A stretch of DNA of 64,000 bases from Faecalibacterium sp. I3-3-33 (GTDB lineage: Bacteria > Bacillota > Clostridia > Oscillospirales > Ruminococcaceae). The notes under the pieces are model-generated. The model was not told the DNA's origin, did no database searches, and worked only from the letters and a program-made list of their open reading frames with translations. Shown piece by piece: positions 34,607-43,934 of the stretch. Both the position numbers and the translations under genes were made by a program. The stretch spans positions 1,798,001-1,862,000 of the forward strand of contig NZ_CP094469.1 in NCBI RefSeq assembly GCF_023347295.1, given 5' to 3'. Each line of letters begins with the position of its first letter. Position 1 is the stretch's first letter.

Positions 34607-35599
34607 TTACAGTGAGCCGCGCTCTACCAACGTATAGCCCAGCGTAGTCTGGCGCACCGGCGCAGCGTCCGGCCCGGTGTGCTCCAAGCTTTGCAGCAGC
34701 ATCCGGGCGGCCTCCTGCCCTACCTGCCGCTGATAGAAGCGGATGGTGGTCAGGCCGGGTTCCACCACCTTGCCTGCCCAGTTGTCTCCGATGCCGGCAA
34801 GGCCGACATCCTGCCCTACTTTGCGTCCGGCAGCGCGCAACACCTGCAACGCACCAAAGGCCACAGTGTCGGTCACGCAGACCACACCGTCCAGCTGCGG
34901 GCAGCGCGCCAGCAGTTCCTCCATGCAGCGGTGCCCCTCTTCCATGGAAAAGGCGGTGCAGCAGGCGCGGGGCAGACCGTCCGCGTTTAGTCCCACCTCC
35001 CGCAACGCATCCTGCACACCCTGACGGCGTGCAATGCCGGTGGCGGCGTCCTGCTCGCTGCCGCCGATGTACACGATATTCTTCCGGCCATGCTCCAGCA
35101 TCTTCCGGGTCAGGTCGCGGGCGGCAGCACGGTCATCGTTATAAACGCAAGGCAGGTCTGCAAAGCGCTGCCCTGTTACCACCACAGGCACGCGGCAGTC
35201 TTTCAATGCCATGCACAGCTGCGGGCTGTTATCACAGCCCAGCAGAATGATCCCCGCCACATGGTTGCGCTGCAATGCTGTAAGATATTCCAGCTCCATC
35301 TGCTCGTCCAGCTCGGTGTCGGCCAGCAGCATCAGGTAGCGACTTGCGCTCAGCTCGGCTGCAATGCCGCTGATGATCTGCCCCACCGACTGGGAGCTGA
35401 TACTGGGCACAATGACCCCCACCTGACGCACCTTGCCGGTGCGCAGGGTCTGGGCGGCAGTGTCCGGGCTGTAACCGGTTTTTTCCACTACGGCTTGTAT
35501 CACGGCACGCTTCTGCTCGCTGAGGGGGCCGCCATTTAAATAGCGGCTGACCGCAGCACTGGAAACGCCTGCCATCTTTGCAATATCACTGATGGTCAT
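34607..35599 (-). CDS. LacI-family transcriptional regulator
   Basis: A 330-residue regulator. The N-terminal helix-turn-helix is TISDIAKMAGVSSAAVSRYL (residues 2-21), followed by the hinge and a periplasmic-binding-protein-like sensor domain (about 60-330) with VGVIVPSISS and GIGDNWAGK. It probably senses a sugar. ATG 35,599 is chosen because MTISDIA is where family members start; the frame to 35,632 is not needed. A perfect 14-bp LacI/CcpA-type operator lies at 35,635-35,648 over its own start region, so it is likely autoregulated. Confidence 0.92.
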   Translation of the reverse strand: MTISDIAKMAGVSSAAVSRYLNGGPLSEQKRAVIQAVVEKTGYSPDTAAQTLRTGKVRQVGVIVPSISSQSVGQIISGIAAELSASRYLMLLADTELDEQMELEYLTALQRNHVAGIILLGCDNSPQLCMALKDCRVPVVVTGQRFADLPCVYNDDRAAARDLTRKMLEHGRKNIVYIGGSEQDAATGIARRQGVQDALREVGLNADGLPRACCTAFSMEEGHRCMEELLARCPQLDGVVCVTDTVAFGALQVLRAAGRKVGQDVGLAGIGDNWAGKVVEPGLTTIRFYQRQVGQEAARMLLQSLEHTGPDAAPVRQTTLGYTLVERGSL

Positions 35600-35634
35600 G
35601 GGGTATTTTCTCCGTTCCCTCTCCGGTGGCAATG

Positions 35635-35682
35635 TGTAAACGTTTTCATGCTTATTATAAATCCGTTTCAGATTTCCCGCAA
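35635..35682 (-). promoter_or_regulatory. Promoter with LacI/cre-type operator
   Basis: Minus-strand TTGCGG (35,682-35,677), 17-nt spacer, TATAAT (35,659-35,654); TGTAAACGTTTTCA (35,635-35,648) covers the start site. It fits the cre consensus TGWAANCGNTNWCA at every position and is also the palindrome expected for a LacI-type protein. Confidence 0.8.
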
Positions 35683-35795
35683 GAGGTGCAATGACCGTTT
35701 TTCTACGGAGCCATCCGCTGCTTTTTTGGTGACTTTACACAATCCAAACGATTTTGCTTTTCGATTTACCACCAGAATTGCGAACACCGTTGCGC

Positions 35796-36593
35796 TTACA
35801 CAAGTCCCATGCTGATAGCGCGTGCGATAAGTCCCAGCACCAGCGCTGCCAGAATAATGACCAGCGCTGTCCTGCTCTCGCCGCCGGTCTGCTGCTTTTT
35901 GCCGCGGGACGCCGTGCTGCGGCTCTGTTTTGTACCGGTGCTGCGGCTGCGGGCAGAGGCGTTCTGCCGCCCGGCAGTGCTTTTGGTGCTGCGGGGCTGC
36001 TGTGCGCTGCGGGGCTTGCTGCGGGCGGCTGTTTTCCCCTGCTGCGCGTTCTGCGGGCTGCTTTGGCGTGCCTTAAGTGGCTTGCCCTCGCTGCACCGGC
36101 TCAGGTAATCCTCGGCTTCGCGGTAATACTGCGCCAGCTCGTTTTCCTTAAAGGCGGTACCGGCGTAGCCCTCTTCCAAAGCCTCGATGGCTTCATTGAA
36201 CAGCAGGGCTGCCTGTGCGCCGTCCGCTGCAACTGCCGCGTGGGCAGCTTCGTTGCGGGCGGTGCGGATGGCGTTGCAGGCATGGCGGGCGGCAGAGGGA
36301 TGCACCGTGTTGCCCAGCAGGTCCAGCGGGCGGGCGGCGTCAGTTTCCGGGTCCAGCAGCACCCGCATACACAGGGTGGTGTCCAGCTGCTGCCAGCTGG
36401 TCTTGCCGGAAAGGTCCGGCATACGGTCGTAGTAATCCGGGCTTTCCTGCTTGCGGGCGGCGATATGTTCCAGCAACGCATCCAGACTGTGCGCCCCGGG
36501 CTTGCGCTCCCAGTGCCAGCGCAGCAGGCGGCGGCTGATCTCATCGCAGGCAGTCTTGATCTCAAAAGCCACCTGTAAAGCTTGTTCCGGCAT
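35796..36593 (-). CDS. Conserved-looking protein with basic linker and C-terminal membrane helix
   Basis: A 265-residue protein I do not recognise. Residues 1-165 are helical and rich in charged residues, with a likely alpha-helical solenoid (ACDEISRRLLRWHW, RNEAAHAAV, AIEALEEGYAG). Residues about 170-240 form a low-complexity Ser/Arg/Gln/Thr-rich basic linker, and the last 22 residues are a membrane helix, so it is probably tail-anchored with the helical domain in the cytoplasm. ATG 36,593 follows AAGGAAA. It is the last gene of the rnj-to-ftsH run. Confidence 0.6.
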   Translation of the reverse strand: MPEQALQVAFEIKTACDEISRRLLRWHWERKPGAHSLDALLEHIAARKQESPDYYDRMPDLSGKTSWQQLDTTLCMRVLLDPETDAARPLDLLGNTVHPSAARHACNAIRTARNEAAHAAVAADGAQAALLFNEAIEALEEGYAGTAFKENELAQYYREAEDYLSRCSEGKPLKARQSSPQNAQQGKTAARSKPRSAQQPRSTKSTAGRQNASARSRSTGTKQSRSTASRGKKQQTGGESRTALVIILAALVLGLIARAISMGLV

Positions 36594-36668
36594 AGTATTT
36601 TCCTTTCTGTGCAATGTACACAAAAGGCGGAGAAGGCACGCTGCCCCCTCCGCCGGGATGAACTTATA

Positions 36669-37727
36669 TTACAGCACGAACTGGTAGTACACAAAGCCGC
36701 ATAGCGCGATAGCTGCGCACAGGATGGCCGTAATGGGCGGCACCCAGCGGATCAGCGCTTCTGCCACGCTGTCCCGGCTGTCCTCGTACTCCTCGTACTC
36801 CTCCTCCATGGGCTCGGGCTGACGCACCGGAGCCGGTGCCGGACGGCGGGCGGCGGCAGGCATCACACGGGTGCCCTCGTCTGCCGCAGCAGCGCCGGAA
36901 TACGGTGTGCGGACAGAGGCATCCAGCACCCGGGTAGGCTCCGAGATGGGCTGGACGGGGGCAGCCTTCGGCTGGTAAGCCGCTGCGCCCATGACCCGGG
37001 TGGGTTCCTCTACGGGCGCTGCCGGGGCGGCAGGGGCGGCACCCACGATGCGGGTAGGCTCCTCCACCGCAGCGGGCGCTGCGGGAGCCGCCGGGGCGCT
37101 GAGAGGCATTTCCATCTCGTCTGCCGGGGCGGCGGGCTGCAACAGGGTGTTCAGCGCGTTCTGCAGCAGAATGCGGTCACAGCCGCACTCCGAGCAGTAC
37201 ACGGTGTCCTCCTCGGTGGGGTGGAAGGCACCGCAGGCGCAGTACCAGCCGTTTTCGAACACCTGCGGCTGATACTTGAGCCCGGTGCGGTTCATGCGGG
37301 CTTCCAGCGCCTTTTGCAGCTCCGGAGCCAAACGGCGGGGTGCAGGCAGGCGCACACGCTTGATGCCGTCCAGATGCACCACGCGCTTGCCGTTGTACAC
37401 ATTGCACAGCGAAACATCCACGCTGGTGATGGCCTTTGCCGTGATGAACACGGCATCGTCCTGCCCGAACAGCTCGCCGGGCTTTACCTGAAGATCCCGG
37501 TACTCGAACTTATCCTCGCACAGGATCACACCGTCCACGCCCTTGCACTTGAAATGGATCTCCAGTGCGGTCAGGGTCACGCGGGAAATATTCTTGAAGG
37601 TCAGGCAGACAGCGTGCTCGCCGCTGACGTCCCCCTTGAGCAGCTCCACGCAGACGAACTGCACCGGGCTGCCGGGAGTATAATAGTTTGCACGGGTCTG
37701 GGCGACCGGGTTAAAATTTTCCTCCAC
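36669..37727 (-). CDS. Zinc-ribbon protein with four TRVM repeats and a C-terminal membrane helix
   Basis: A 352-residue protein. The first ~150 residues form a beta-rich domain (FVCVELLKGD, VCLTFKNISRVTLTALEIHF) without known name. A zinc ribbon lies at about 168-188 (CACGAF...YCSECGCD). Residues ~200-330 are Ala/Pro-rich and carry four spaced motifs: EEPTRIVGAA, EEPTRVMGAA, SEPTRVLDAS, DEGTRVMPAA. An acidic patch (EEEYEEYEDS) precedes a membrane helix at the C-terminus. GTG 37,727 follows AAAGGAG at 8 nt. It may be phosphorylated on the repeat Thr, an inference. ftsH lies 26 nt upstream. Confidence 0.65.
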   Translation of the reverse strand: MEENFNPVAQTRANYYTPGSPVQFVCVELLKGDVSGEHAVCLTFKNISRVTLTALEIHFKCKGVDGVILCEDKFEYRDLQVKPGELFGQDDAVFITAKAITSVDVSLCNVYNGKRVVHLDGIKRVRLPAPRRLAPELQKALEARMNRTGLKYQPQVFENGWYCACGAFHPTEEDTVYCSECGCDRILLQNALNTLLQPAAPADEMEMPLSAPAAPAAPAAVEEPTRIVGAAPAAPAAPVEEPTRVMGAAAYQPKAAPVQPISEPTRVLDASVRTPYSGAAAADEGTRVMPAAARRPAPAPVRQPEPMEEEYEEYEDSRDSVAEALIRWVPPITAILCAAIALCGFVYYQFVL

Positions 37728-37753
37728 GATGCTCGCTCCTTTCCTAAAAAAGC

Positions 37754-39889
37754 TTAGTCCTGCTGCTCCGGGGCATCCGGCTGCGGCACTTCCGGCTGGG
37801 CAGGCTCGGCCTGCTCGGCGGGTTCGGCACGCTCAGCGGTCTCCGCAGGCTCTGCGGGCTGCACCGGGGCAGGCTGCACGGTCTGGTCGGGCTGCGCCTG
37901 CTCGGGCTTTGCGTCCTCGCAGGGGGGCAGGGTGCCGCCGGCCATAATGGTGTTGAACTGCTCCTCGTTGAGCTTTTCGCGCTCCATCAGAGCCTTGGCC
38001 AGCGCATGAAGCTGGTCGATGTGCTCCGTCAGGGTGCGGCGGCAGGTCTCATAAGCCTCGTCGATGATATCACGGGTCTCGCTGTCGATCTCGGCAGCAG
38101 TGGTCTCGCTGTAGCCCTTGCCCTGACCAAAGTCGCGGCCAAGGAAAGTCTCCTCCTGCGAGGTACCGTAGACCACAGGGCCCAGACGCTCGGAGAAACC
38201 GTAACGGGTGATCATCTGGCGGGCGATGTTGGTAGCCTGCTGCAGGTCGTTGGAGGCACCAGTGGAGATGTCCTCCAGGATCAGCTGCTCGGCCACGCGG
38301 CCGCCCAAGCTGGACACGATGTCCTCAAACATCTCGCCCTTGGTCACATAGCTGCGATCCTTTTCAGGCAGATACATGGTATAGCCACCGGCCTGACCGC
38401 GCGGGATGATGGTGATCTCGTGCACGCGGGGGTGGTGCTTGCAGTAGAAGCCTGCCACTGCGTGACCGGCCTCGTGGTAGGCGGTGAGTTTTTTCTCCTC
38501 CGGGGTGACCACGCGGCTCTTCTTCTCGGGGCCAGCCATCACCTTCATGGATGCTTCCTCGATGTCCTCCATGGTAATAGCCTTGCGGTTGCGGCGGGCT
38601 GCCAGCAGCGCGGCCTCGTTGACAAGGTTCTCAAGGTCTGCACCGGCAAAACCGGCGGTGCGCTGGGCGATGACCTTCAGGGAGACGTCCGGCGCAAGAG
38701 GCTTATTGCGGGTATGCACCTTCAGGATCTCCTCGCGTCCCTTGACATCCGGCAGGCCTACATAGACCTGACGGTCAAAGCGGCCGGGACGCAGCAGTGC
38801 CTTATCCAGAATGTCGGCACGGTTGGTGGCGGCCATGACGATGATGCCGTCGTTGGCTTCAAAGCCGTCCATCTCCACCAGCAGCTGGTTCAAAGTCTGC
38901 TCGCGCTCATCGTGACCGCCGCCCAGACCTGCGCCGCGCTGACGACCCACGGCATCGATCTCATCAATAAAGATGATGCAGGGCATGGTCTTTTTGGCCT
39001 TATCGAACAGGTCACGCACACGGGAGGCGCCCACGCCGACATACATTTCCACAAAGTCAGAGCCGGAGATGGAGTAGAAGGGCACCCCGGCCTCGCCTGC
39101 ACAGGCACGCGCCAGCAGGGTCTTACCGGTACCCGGAGGGCCCACCAGCAGCACGCCGTGGGGGATGCGGGCACCCAGCGTATTGAACTTATCCGGGCTC
39201 TTGAGGAACTCCACAACTTCCTTGAGCTCCTCTTTTTCCTCGTCCTCACCGGCCACATCGGCAAAGGTGGCAGTCTTTTTGTTCTCGTGCTCGTCCTTTA
39301 CCTTGGCCTTGCCCACGTTCATGATGCCGCCGCCACCGGCGCCGTCGCGCATCATGGAGAACAGCAGGAAACCGGTGCAGCCCAGCATAGCCAGATAGAA
39401 CAGGATCTCCATCCAGGGGATGGTCTCCTTGGCGGGCACATAGTCGTACACCATGGGCGCATCGGGGTTAGCTTCATCGTACTGGGCGATGTAGTCCGAC
39501 ACATGATCCACGAACATCCGGGCGTAAGGCAGCTTATAGCTGACCGTCTCGGTGCCGTCCTCATTCTTCTTCACCCCGGTGGGGGCAGAGGAAGAGGAGG
39601 ACAACAGGCCGGAAAGCAGCCCGCCCGTGGACTGGGCAGTGCTCTGCTCGGCAGCGTTGGGCAGCTCCTGTGCACCCTCCTTCAGGGTCATGGTGATCAC
39701 GCCGGTGTTCAGATCCAGCGAGAATTTGGTGACCTGATTGCTCTCAAAATAGTGTACCACCGTGGAATATGCCATAGAGGAGCCGCTGGCGCTGCCGCCG
39801 GTGCCGCCCAGCACCGACCACACCATCAGCACGGCTGCCAGCACAATGGCGATCACCAGCGGATTGAAACGGGGTTTCTTCGGTTGCAA
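37754..39889 (-). CDS. ftsH: ATP-dependent zinc metalloprotease FtsH
   Basis: A membrane protease of about 711 residues. Two N-terminal membrane segments flank an extracytoplasmic domain (about 30-160). The AAA+ module has GPPGTGKT with Lys256, and the protease site is HEAGH at 472-476. A disordered Pro/Glu/Gln/Ala tail (about 655-711) is unusually long. TTG 39,889 is preferred over TTG 39,898 because the GGAG box lies 9 nt before it and touches the other. It degrades misfolded membrane proteins. The tilS-hpt-ftsH order is classic for Firmicutes. Confidence 0.96.
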   Translation of the reverse strand: MQPKKPRFNPLVIAIVLAAVLMVWSVLGGTGGSASGSSMAYSTVVHYFESNQVTKFSLDLNTGVITMTLKEGAQELPNAAEQSTAQSTGGLLSGLLSSSSSAPTGVKKNEDGTETVSYKLPYARMFVDHVSDYIAQYDEANPDAPMVYDYVPAKETIPWMEILFYLAMLGCTGFLLFSMMRDGAGGGGIMNVGKAKVKDEHENKKTATFADVAGEDEEKEELKEVVEFLKSPDKFNTLGARIPHGVLLVGPPGTGKTLLARACAGEAGVPFYSISGSDFVEMYVGVGASRVRDLFDKAKKTMPCIIFIDEIDAVGRQRGAGLGGGHDEREQTLNQLLVEMDGFEANDGIIVMAATNRADILDKALLRPGRFDRQVYVGLPDVKGREEILKVHTRNKPLAPDVSLKVIAQRTAGFAGADLENLVNEAALLAARRNRKAITMEDIEEASMKVMAGPEKKSRVVTPEEKKLTAYHEAGHAVAGFYCKHHPRVHEITIIPRGQAGGYTMYLPEKDRSYVTKGEMFEDIVSSLGGRVAEQLILEDISTGASNDLQQATNIARQMITRYGFSERLGPVVYGTSQEETFLGRDFGQGKGYSETTAAEIDSETRDIIDEAYETCRRTLTEHIDQLHALAKALMEREKLNEEQFNTIMAGGTLPPCEDAKPEQAQPDQTVQPAPVQPAEPAETAERAEPAEQAEPAQPEVPQPDAPEQQD

Positions 39890-39928
39890 AAAAATCAACT
39901 CCAGTTCTGGATTTTTATAATGGACACG

Positions 39929-40477
39929 TTACTTCGTGTAGACCTCGGGTTTCAGCACGCCGACATAGGGCAGGTTGCGGTATTTTTCATCGTAGTCCAG
40001 ACCGTAGCCCACCACAAACTCGTCCGGTACCTGAAAACCCTCGTAATCCGGCTGGATGTCGGCCTTGCGGCGGCTGGGCTTATCAAGGATGGTGCAGATC
40101 TTAACGGAGTTCGGGTTGCGCATCTTGAGCATGGGCACAAGGTTGGACAGGGTGACGCCGGTGTCCAGAATATCCTCCACGATCAGCACATCCTTGCCGG
40201 ACAGATCACCGTCCAGATCCTTGATGATCTTGACCAGACCGCTGGTGGTGGTGTTGCTGCCGCCGTAGCTGGAGACCACCATAAAGTCGATATTGCAGGG
40301 GATGCTCACAGCCCGCATCAGGTCGGCCATAAAGACCACCGAGCCCTTGAGGATGGACACCAGCACCAGATTTTTACCGGCATAATCCCGGCTGATCTGA
40401 GCGCCCAGCTCTGCCACCTTGGCCTTCAGCTGTTCTTCGCTGACCAGAACGGTCTTGATATCATCGTGCATACTCAT
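39929..40477 (-). CDS. hpt: Hypoxanthine-guanine phosphoribosyltransferase
   Basis: A 182-residue purine salvage enzyme joining PRPP to hypoxanthine or guanine. The PRPP site is VLIVEDILDTGVTL (about 105-118), and SSYGGSNTTTSG is the flexible loop. ATG 40,477 overlaps the tilS stop as ATGA, with GGAGG 10 nt upstream, showing translational coupling. Confidence 0.95.
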   Translation of the reverse strand: MSMHDDIKTVLVSEEQLKAKVAELGAQISRDYAGKNLVLVSILKGSVVFMADLMRAVSIPCNIDFMVVSSYGGSNTTTSGLVKIIKDLDGDLSGKDVLIVEDILDTGVTLSNLVPMLKMRNPNSVKICTILDKPSRRKADIQPDYEGFQVPDEFVVGYGLDYDEKYRNLPYVGVLKPEVYTK

Positions 40478-41898
40478 TTGTTTTTTTCCTCCTGTGTTTC
40501 GATCTCTGCATCCAAGTGCAGGATCCATCTGCTTTCCGTGTCCGGTGCAAGGCCATCGGCAAAGCCTTCTCCACACACCCATAAAATTTCGCTTCCGCTG
40601 GCAAGCAGCGGCAGCGTATCCCGCAGTTCGTTCGGGACATTGGCCTCGTTCATCCACTTGCGCAGCGGTTTGCTCAAGCCCCGCCCCGCAGGCCGGAAGC
40701 GGTCTCCCGGCTGACGGGCGCGCAGTACAAGGCCAGTGTACAACGTAGTTATTCTAGCATAATCCGCCCGATTTTTTAAGTCTTTTTTATGAACGACTTG
40801 TATTTTTTCTTCAAAATCGGCTTTTAACAGCTCCGCTTTCCCCTTCCAGCTCCCGCGCAGCCGGAATTCCGGCTGTTTTTCGGGCAAAAAGGGCACTTGC
40901 TGCGGCGCGCTCTCCGGCTGGCGGGGCAGCGCTTGCGGCAGTGTTTCCTGCCGCAGGCAGCCGTTCCCTGCGCAAAAGCGCACCTGTCCGGTCAGCTGTA
41001 CTGCGCCGCTGCCCTGCCGCACCACGGCGCACAGCAGCTGCACATATTTTTCCTCTGCATCCCGCACCGGAGCCACAAGGCTGTGCAGCGCGGTCTCCAG
41101 CAGCAGCGGGTCTGCCGCCTGCAAAGGCGAAAGCTGCCACGCCGGTTCTGCGCCGGGCAGGCGTGCCGCCGTCAGAAGCTTTGCAGCCCCTGCGGCAAGG
41201 TAGGCATCCACCCGCGCAGCCTTTTCACAGAACTGTGCCAGATTCTGCACCGCCGCCGCGTTGGTGCTTTCCAGCGCAGGCAGGGCGCTGTGGCGCAGAC
41301 GGTTGCGGGCGTAGGCGTCGGTGTCGTTGGTCTCGTCGGTGACCCACGGCTGTCCTGCTGCCCGGCAGACGGCCTCGGTCTCGGCACGGCTCAGGCAGAG
41401 CAGCGGGCGCAGGTAGCACCCGCGCCTTGGCCGGATGCCGCCCGCACCGTGCAGCCCGGTGCCGCGCGCCAGCCGCAGCAGCAGCGTTTCGGCTTGGTCA
41501 TTTGCAGTATGGGCCGTGGCGATGGCATCTATCCCCTGCTCTTGCAGCCGGGCAAAGGCTGTGTAGCGCAGACGGCGCGCCCAGTCCTCCCCGGCGTGCG
41601 CCGGGGGCGGGGCAAGCTCTGCCGCATGGAACACCCGCAGCGGCACGCCCAAGCGGGCGCATTCTGCCCGCACAAAGGCTTCGTCCCGGTCGGCGCTCTG
41701 TCCGCGCAAACCGTGGTTCACATGGCAGGCAGAGAGCGTATAGCCAAACCTCGGCTGCAATTGCCGCAGCAAGAGCAGCAGCGCCATGCTGTCTGCCCCG
41801 CCGGAGACTGCTGCTGCCAAATGCTGCGGTGCGCCGGGCTGCAAAAGCCCCTCCCGGGTGCAGAAATCCGCCACCCGGGCAAGAATCTCTGTATCCAT
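40474..41898 (-). CDS. tilS: tRNA(Ile)-lysidine synthase TilS
   Basis: A 474-residue ATP-pyrophosphatase that adds lysine to C34 of the CAU-anticodon tRNA(Ile). The PP-loop SGGADS is at 32-37, and NHGLRG and DQAETLLLRLARG lie further on; the C-terminal substrate-binding domain is present. ATG 41,898 overlaps the dnaB stop as TGATG, and the stop overlaps hpt as ATGA, so the three are translated in a chain. Unusually GC-rich. Confidence 0.94.
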   Translation of the reverse strand: MDTEILARVADFCTREGLLQPGAPQHLAAAVSGGADSMALLLLLRQLQPRFGYTLSACHVNHGLRGQSADRDEAFVRAECARLGVPLRVFHAAELAPPPAHAGEDWARRLRYTAFARLQEQGIDAIATAHTANDQAETLLLRLARGTGLHGAGGIRPRRGCYLRPLLCLSRAETEAVCRAAGQPWVTDETNDTDAYARNRLRHSALPALESTNAAAVQNLAQFCEKAARVDAYLAAGAAKLLTAARLPGAEPAWQLSPLQAADPLLLETALHSLVAPVRDAEEKYVQLLCAVVRQGSGAVQLTGQVRFCAGNGCLRQETLPQALPRQPESAPQQVPFLPEKQPEFRLRGSWKGKAELLKADFEEKIQVVHKKDLKNRADYARITTLYTGLVLRARQPGDRFRPAGRGLSKPLRKWMNEANVPNELRDTLPLLASGSEILWVCGEGFADGLAPDTESRWILHLDAEIETQEEKNK

Positions 41899-43298
41899 CA
41901 GCGCTTGAAGTCCACATCCATAAAGCGGGTGTGGGCACCATCCCAGCCCAGCGGCACGGTGCTGGTCTCGCCGTGACGGTTCTTTGCCACGATGCACTCG
42001 GCGGTATCGGCATCCACCTCGGCACCGTCCGGGTTCTGGCTGGCGTAGTAGGAATCGCGGTACAAAAACAGAACGCAGTCTGCGTCCTGCTCGATGGAAC
42101 CGGAGTCGCGCAGGTCCGAAAGCTGCGGGCGGTGGCTGGAGTTGTTGCCCTGCTTTTCTACCGCACGGGACAGCTGGCTCAGCGCGATGATAGGCACGTT
42201 CAGTTCCTTGGCCATGATCTTCAGGTTTCGGGTGATGGAGCTGATCTCCTGCACACGGTTCTCACTGCGCTGGCCGGTGGTCATCAGCTGTAAATAGTCG
42301 ATGACGATCAGGCCCACATTGGGACGGGCAGGGTCCTGATTTACCCGGCGGATCTTGGCCTTCATCTCGGTGATAGTGATACCGGAGGTATCGTCCATAT
42401 AGATCGGCGCATCGTGCAGTTTTTCGGTGGCCAGTGCCAGATACTCCCAGTCCTCCGCGCGCAGCGCACCGGTACGGAAGGCCTGACTGTCGATGCCGGC
42501 CTCCGACGAGAGGATGCGGTTGGTCAGCTGCTCCTTGGTCATTTCCAAGCTGAAGATGGCCACCGGCACCTTTTGCTGCATAGCCACGCGGGTGGCGATG
42601 TTCAGCGCAAAGCTGGTCTTGCCCATACCGGGACGGGCTGCCAGAATGACCAGATCGCCGCGGCCAAGGCCGGTAAGCACGGTGTCCAGCAGACGGAAGC
42701 CGGTGGGAATACCCTTGTACTTATCCGCATCCGGGCCGCTGATCTTTTGCAGGTTGGTCAGCGTTTCCACCATGCTGGACGAAAGCGGGGTCAGAGCGCT
42801 GGAATCGCGGCCGGAGCGGATCTCGTAGATGCGCTGCTCGGCGTTTTCCAGCAGAAGGTCGGCGTCCGGCTCGTCCCCGGCGTCCTGCAAGATGTCCTTG
42901 GCAACGCCCATCAGCTGGCGCACCAGATATTTTTCCTGCACGATCTGGGCATAGGCTTTTACGTTGGAGATACTGGGCACCGTTTCTGCCAGACCGGTCA
43001 GATAGATCTTGGCCTCGTCTGCGCTGGGGAACACACCATCGGACACCACTGCATCCAGCAGGGTGACAAAATCAATGGTCTGGTCGTTGGTGAACAGGCG
43101 CAGCATTTCCGTCCAGATCTGGGCGTTCTGCCGGGTGTAGAACATTTCCGGCTTGATGATCTCCACCAGATCAGTCAGAGTGTCGGGCTTGAGCAGCACC
43201 GCGCCCAGCACGCTCTGCTCTGCCTGCATATTGTAGGGCAGATTGATGCCCACGCTCTCCAGATTCAGTTCATTGGAATAACGTCGTTCGTTCGGCAT
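41898..43298 (-). CDS. dnaB: Replicative DNA helicase DnaB
   Basis: A 466-residue hexameric helicase (DnaC in Bacillus nomenclature). The N-terminal helical domain starts near LPYNMQAEQSVLGAVLL; the RecA-like domain has the P-loop ARPGMGKT (Lys227) and VIVIDYLQLM-type Walker B (GLIVIDYLQLM). It unwinds the fork and would be the target of the element's DnaC-like loader. Follows rplI past a hairpin at 43,347-43,370, so readthrough or another promoter is needed. Confidence 0.96.
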   Translation of the reverse strand: MPNERRYSNELNLESVGINLPYNMQAEQSVLGAVLLKPDTLTDLVEIIKPEMFYTRQNAQIWTEMLRLFTNDQTIDFVTLLDAVVSDGVFPSADEAKIYLTGLAETVPSISNVKAYAQIVQEKYLVRQLMGVAKDILQDAGDEPDADLLLENAEQRIYEIRSGRDSSALTPLSSSMVETLTNLQKISGPDADKYKGIPTGFRLLDTVLTGLGRGDLVILAARPGMGKTSFALNIATRVAMQQKVPVAIFSLEMTKEQLTNRILSSEAGIDSQAFRTGALRAEDWEYLALATEKLHDAPIYMDDTSGITITEMKAKIRRVNQDPARPNVGLIVIDYLQLMTTGQRSENRVQEISSITRNLKIMAKELNVPIIALSQLSRAVEKQGNNSSHRPQLSDLRDSGSIEQDADCVLFLYRDSYYASQNPDGAEVDADTAECIVAKNRHGETSTVPLGWDGAHTRFMDVDFKR

Positions 43299-43346
43299 AG
43301 TAGTTTGTCCTTATCCAAAATCCAAAGCATCCTGTAAAGCCAAAAA

Positions 43347-43370
43347 GCGCCCCCTGCTGTGAGGGGGCGC
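43347..43370 (-). terminator. Terminator-like hairpin between rplI and dnaB
   Basis: GCGCCCCCT-CACAGC-AGGGGGCGC followed by TTTTTGG on the minus strand. Confidence 0.75.
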
Positions 43371-43384
43371 AAACGGCACACAGA

Positions 43385-43840
43385 TCAGGCCTGTTCCACT
43401 TCCACCTGGATCTTGAAGGAAGCCACGACGCCAACGTACAGACGAACCTTGCCGTTGAACACGCCGGCATCCTTGATGTCCTTGGTCTCCAGCTCGATCT
43501 TCTTTTTGTCGATGGGTGCACCTGCCAGCGCAGCCAGTGCTTCGGCAACTTCCTTGCCGGTCACCTTGCCGTGCAGACGGCCGGATGCGCCGCCCTTGGC
43601 CTTGATGGCCACGGTCTTGCCTTCGATCTTAGCAGCCAGAGCCTTGGCGGCTGCCACGTTCTCAGCTTCGTGGAAATCGGCTGCAGCCTCCTTGCCGCGC
43701 GCCATGTTCACAGCGCTGGCATCCGCCACAGCGGCCAGCTTGCGCGGGAACAGGTAGTTGCGGGCGTAGCCGTCGGAGACCTCGTGGATCTCGTCCTTCT
43801 TGCCGATGCCCTTGATATCCTGCTTCAGAATCACTTTCAT
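43385..43840 (-). CDS. rplI: 50S ribosomal protein L9
   Basis: A 151-residue ribosomal protein. Starts [30 protein letters not shown], the L9 signature, with the long central helix (about 41-75) and C-terminal domain. ATG 43,840 is used rather than the in-frame ATG at 43,855, which overlaps the leader hairpin region. A promoter with TATACT lies 50 nt upstream. Confidence 0.95.
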   Translation of the reverse strand: MKVILKQDIKGIGKKDEIHEVSDGYARNYLFPRKLAAVADASAVNMARGKEAAADFHEAENVAAAKALAAKIEGKTVAIKAKGGASGRLHGKVTGKEVAEALAALAGAPIDKKKIELETKDIKDAGVFNGKVRLYVGVVASFKIQVEVEQA

Positions 43841-43890
43841 GATAGTATCCCTCACTTCTCACCGGAAAACCGGTGCAGTCTTATGGTAAT

Positions 43891-43919
43891 AGTATAGCGC
43901 ATTTGTCGTTTTTGGGCAA
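43891..43919 (-). promoter_or_regulatory. Promoter of rplI
   Basis: Minus-strand TTGCCC (43,919-43,914), 17-nt spacer, TATACT (43,896-43,891). The leader contains a short perfect hairpin CACCGG-TTTT-CCGGTG at 43,859-43,874. Confidence 0.75.
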
Positions 43920-43934
43920 GAGGAAGCGGGGCAT

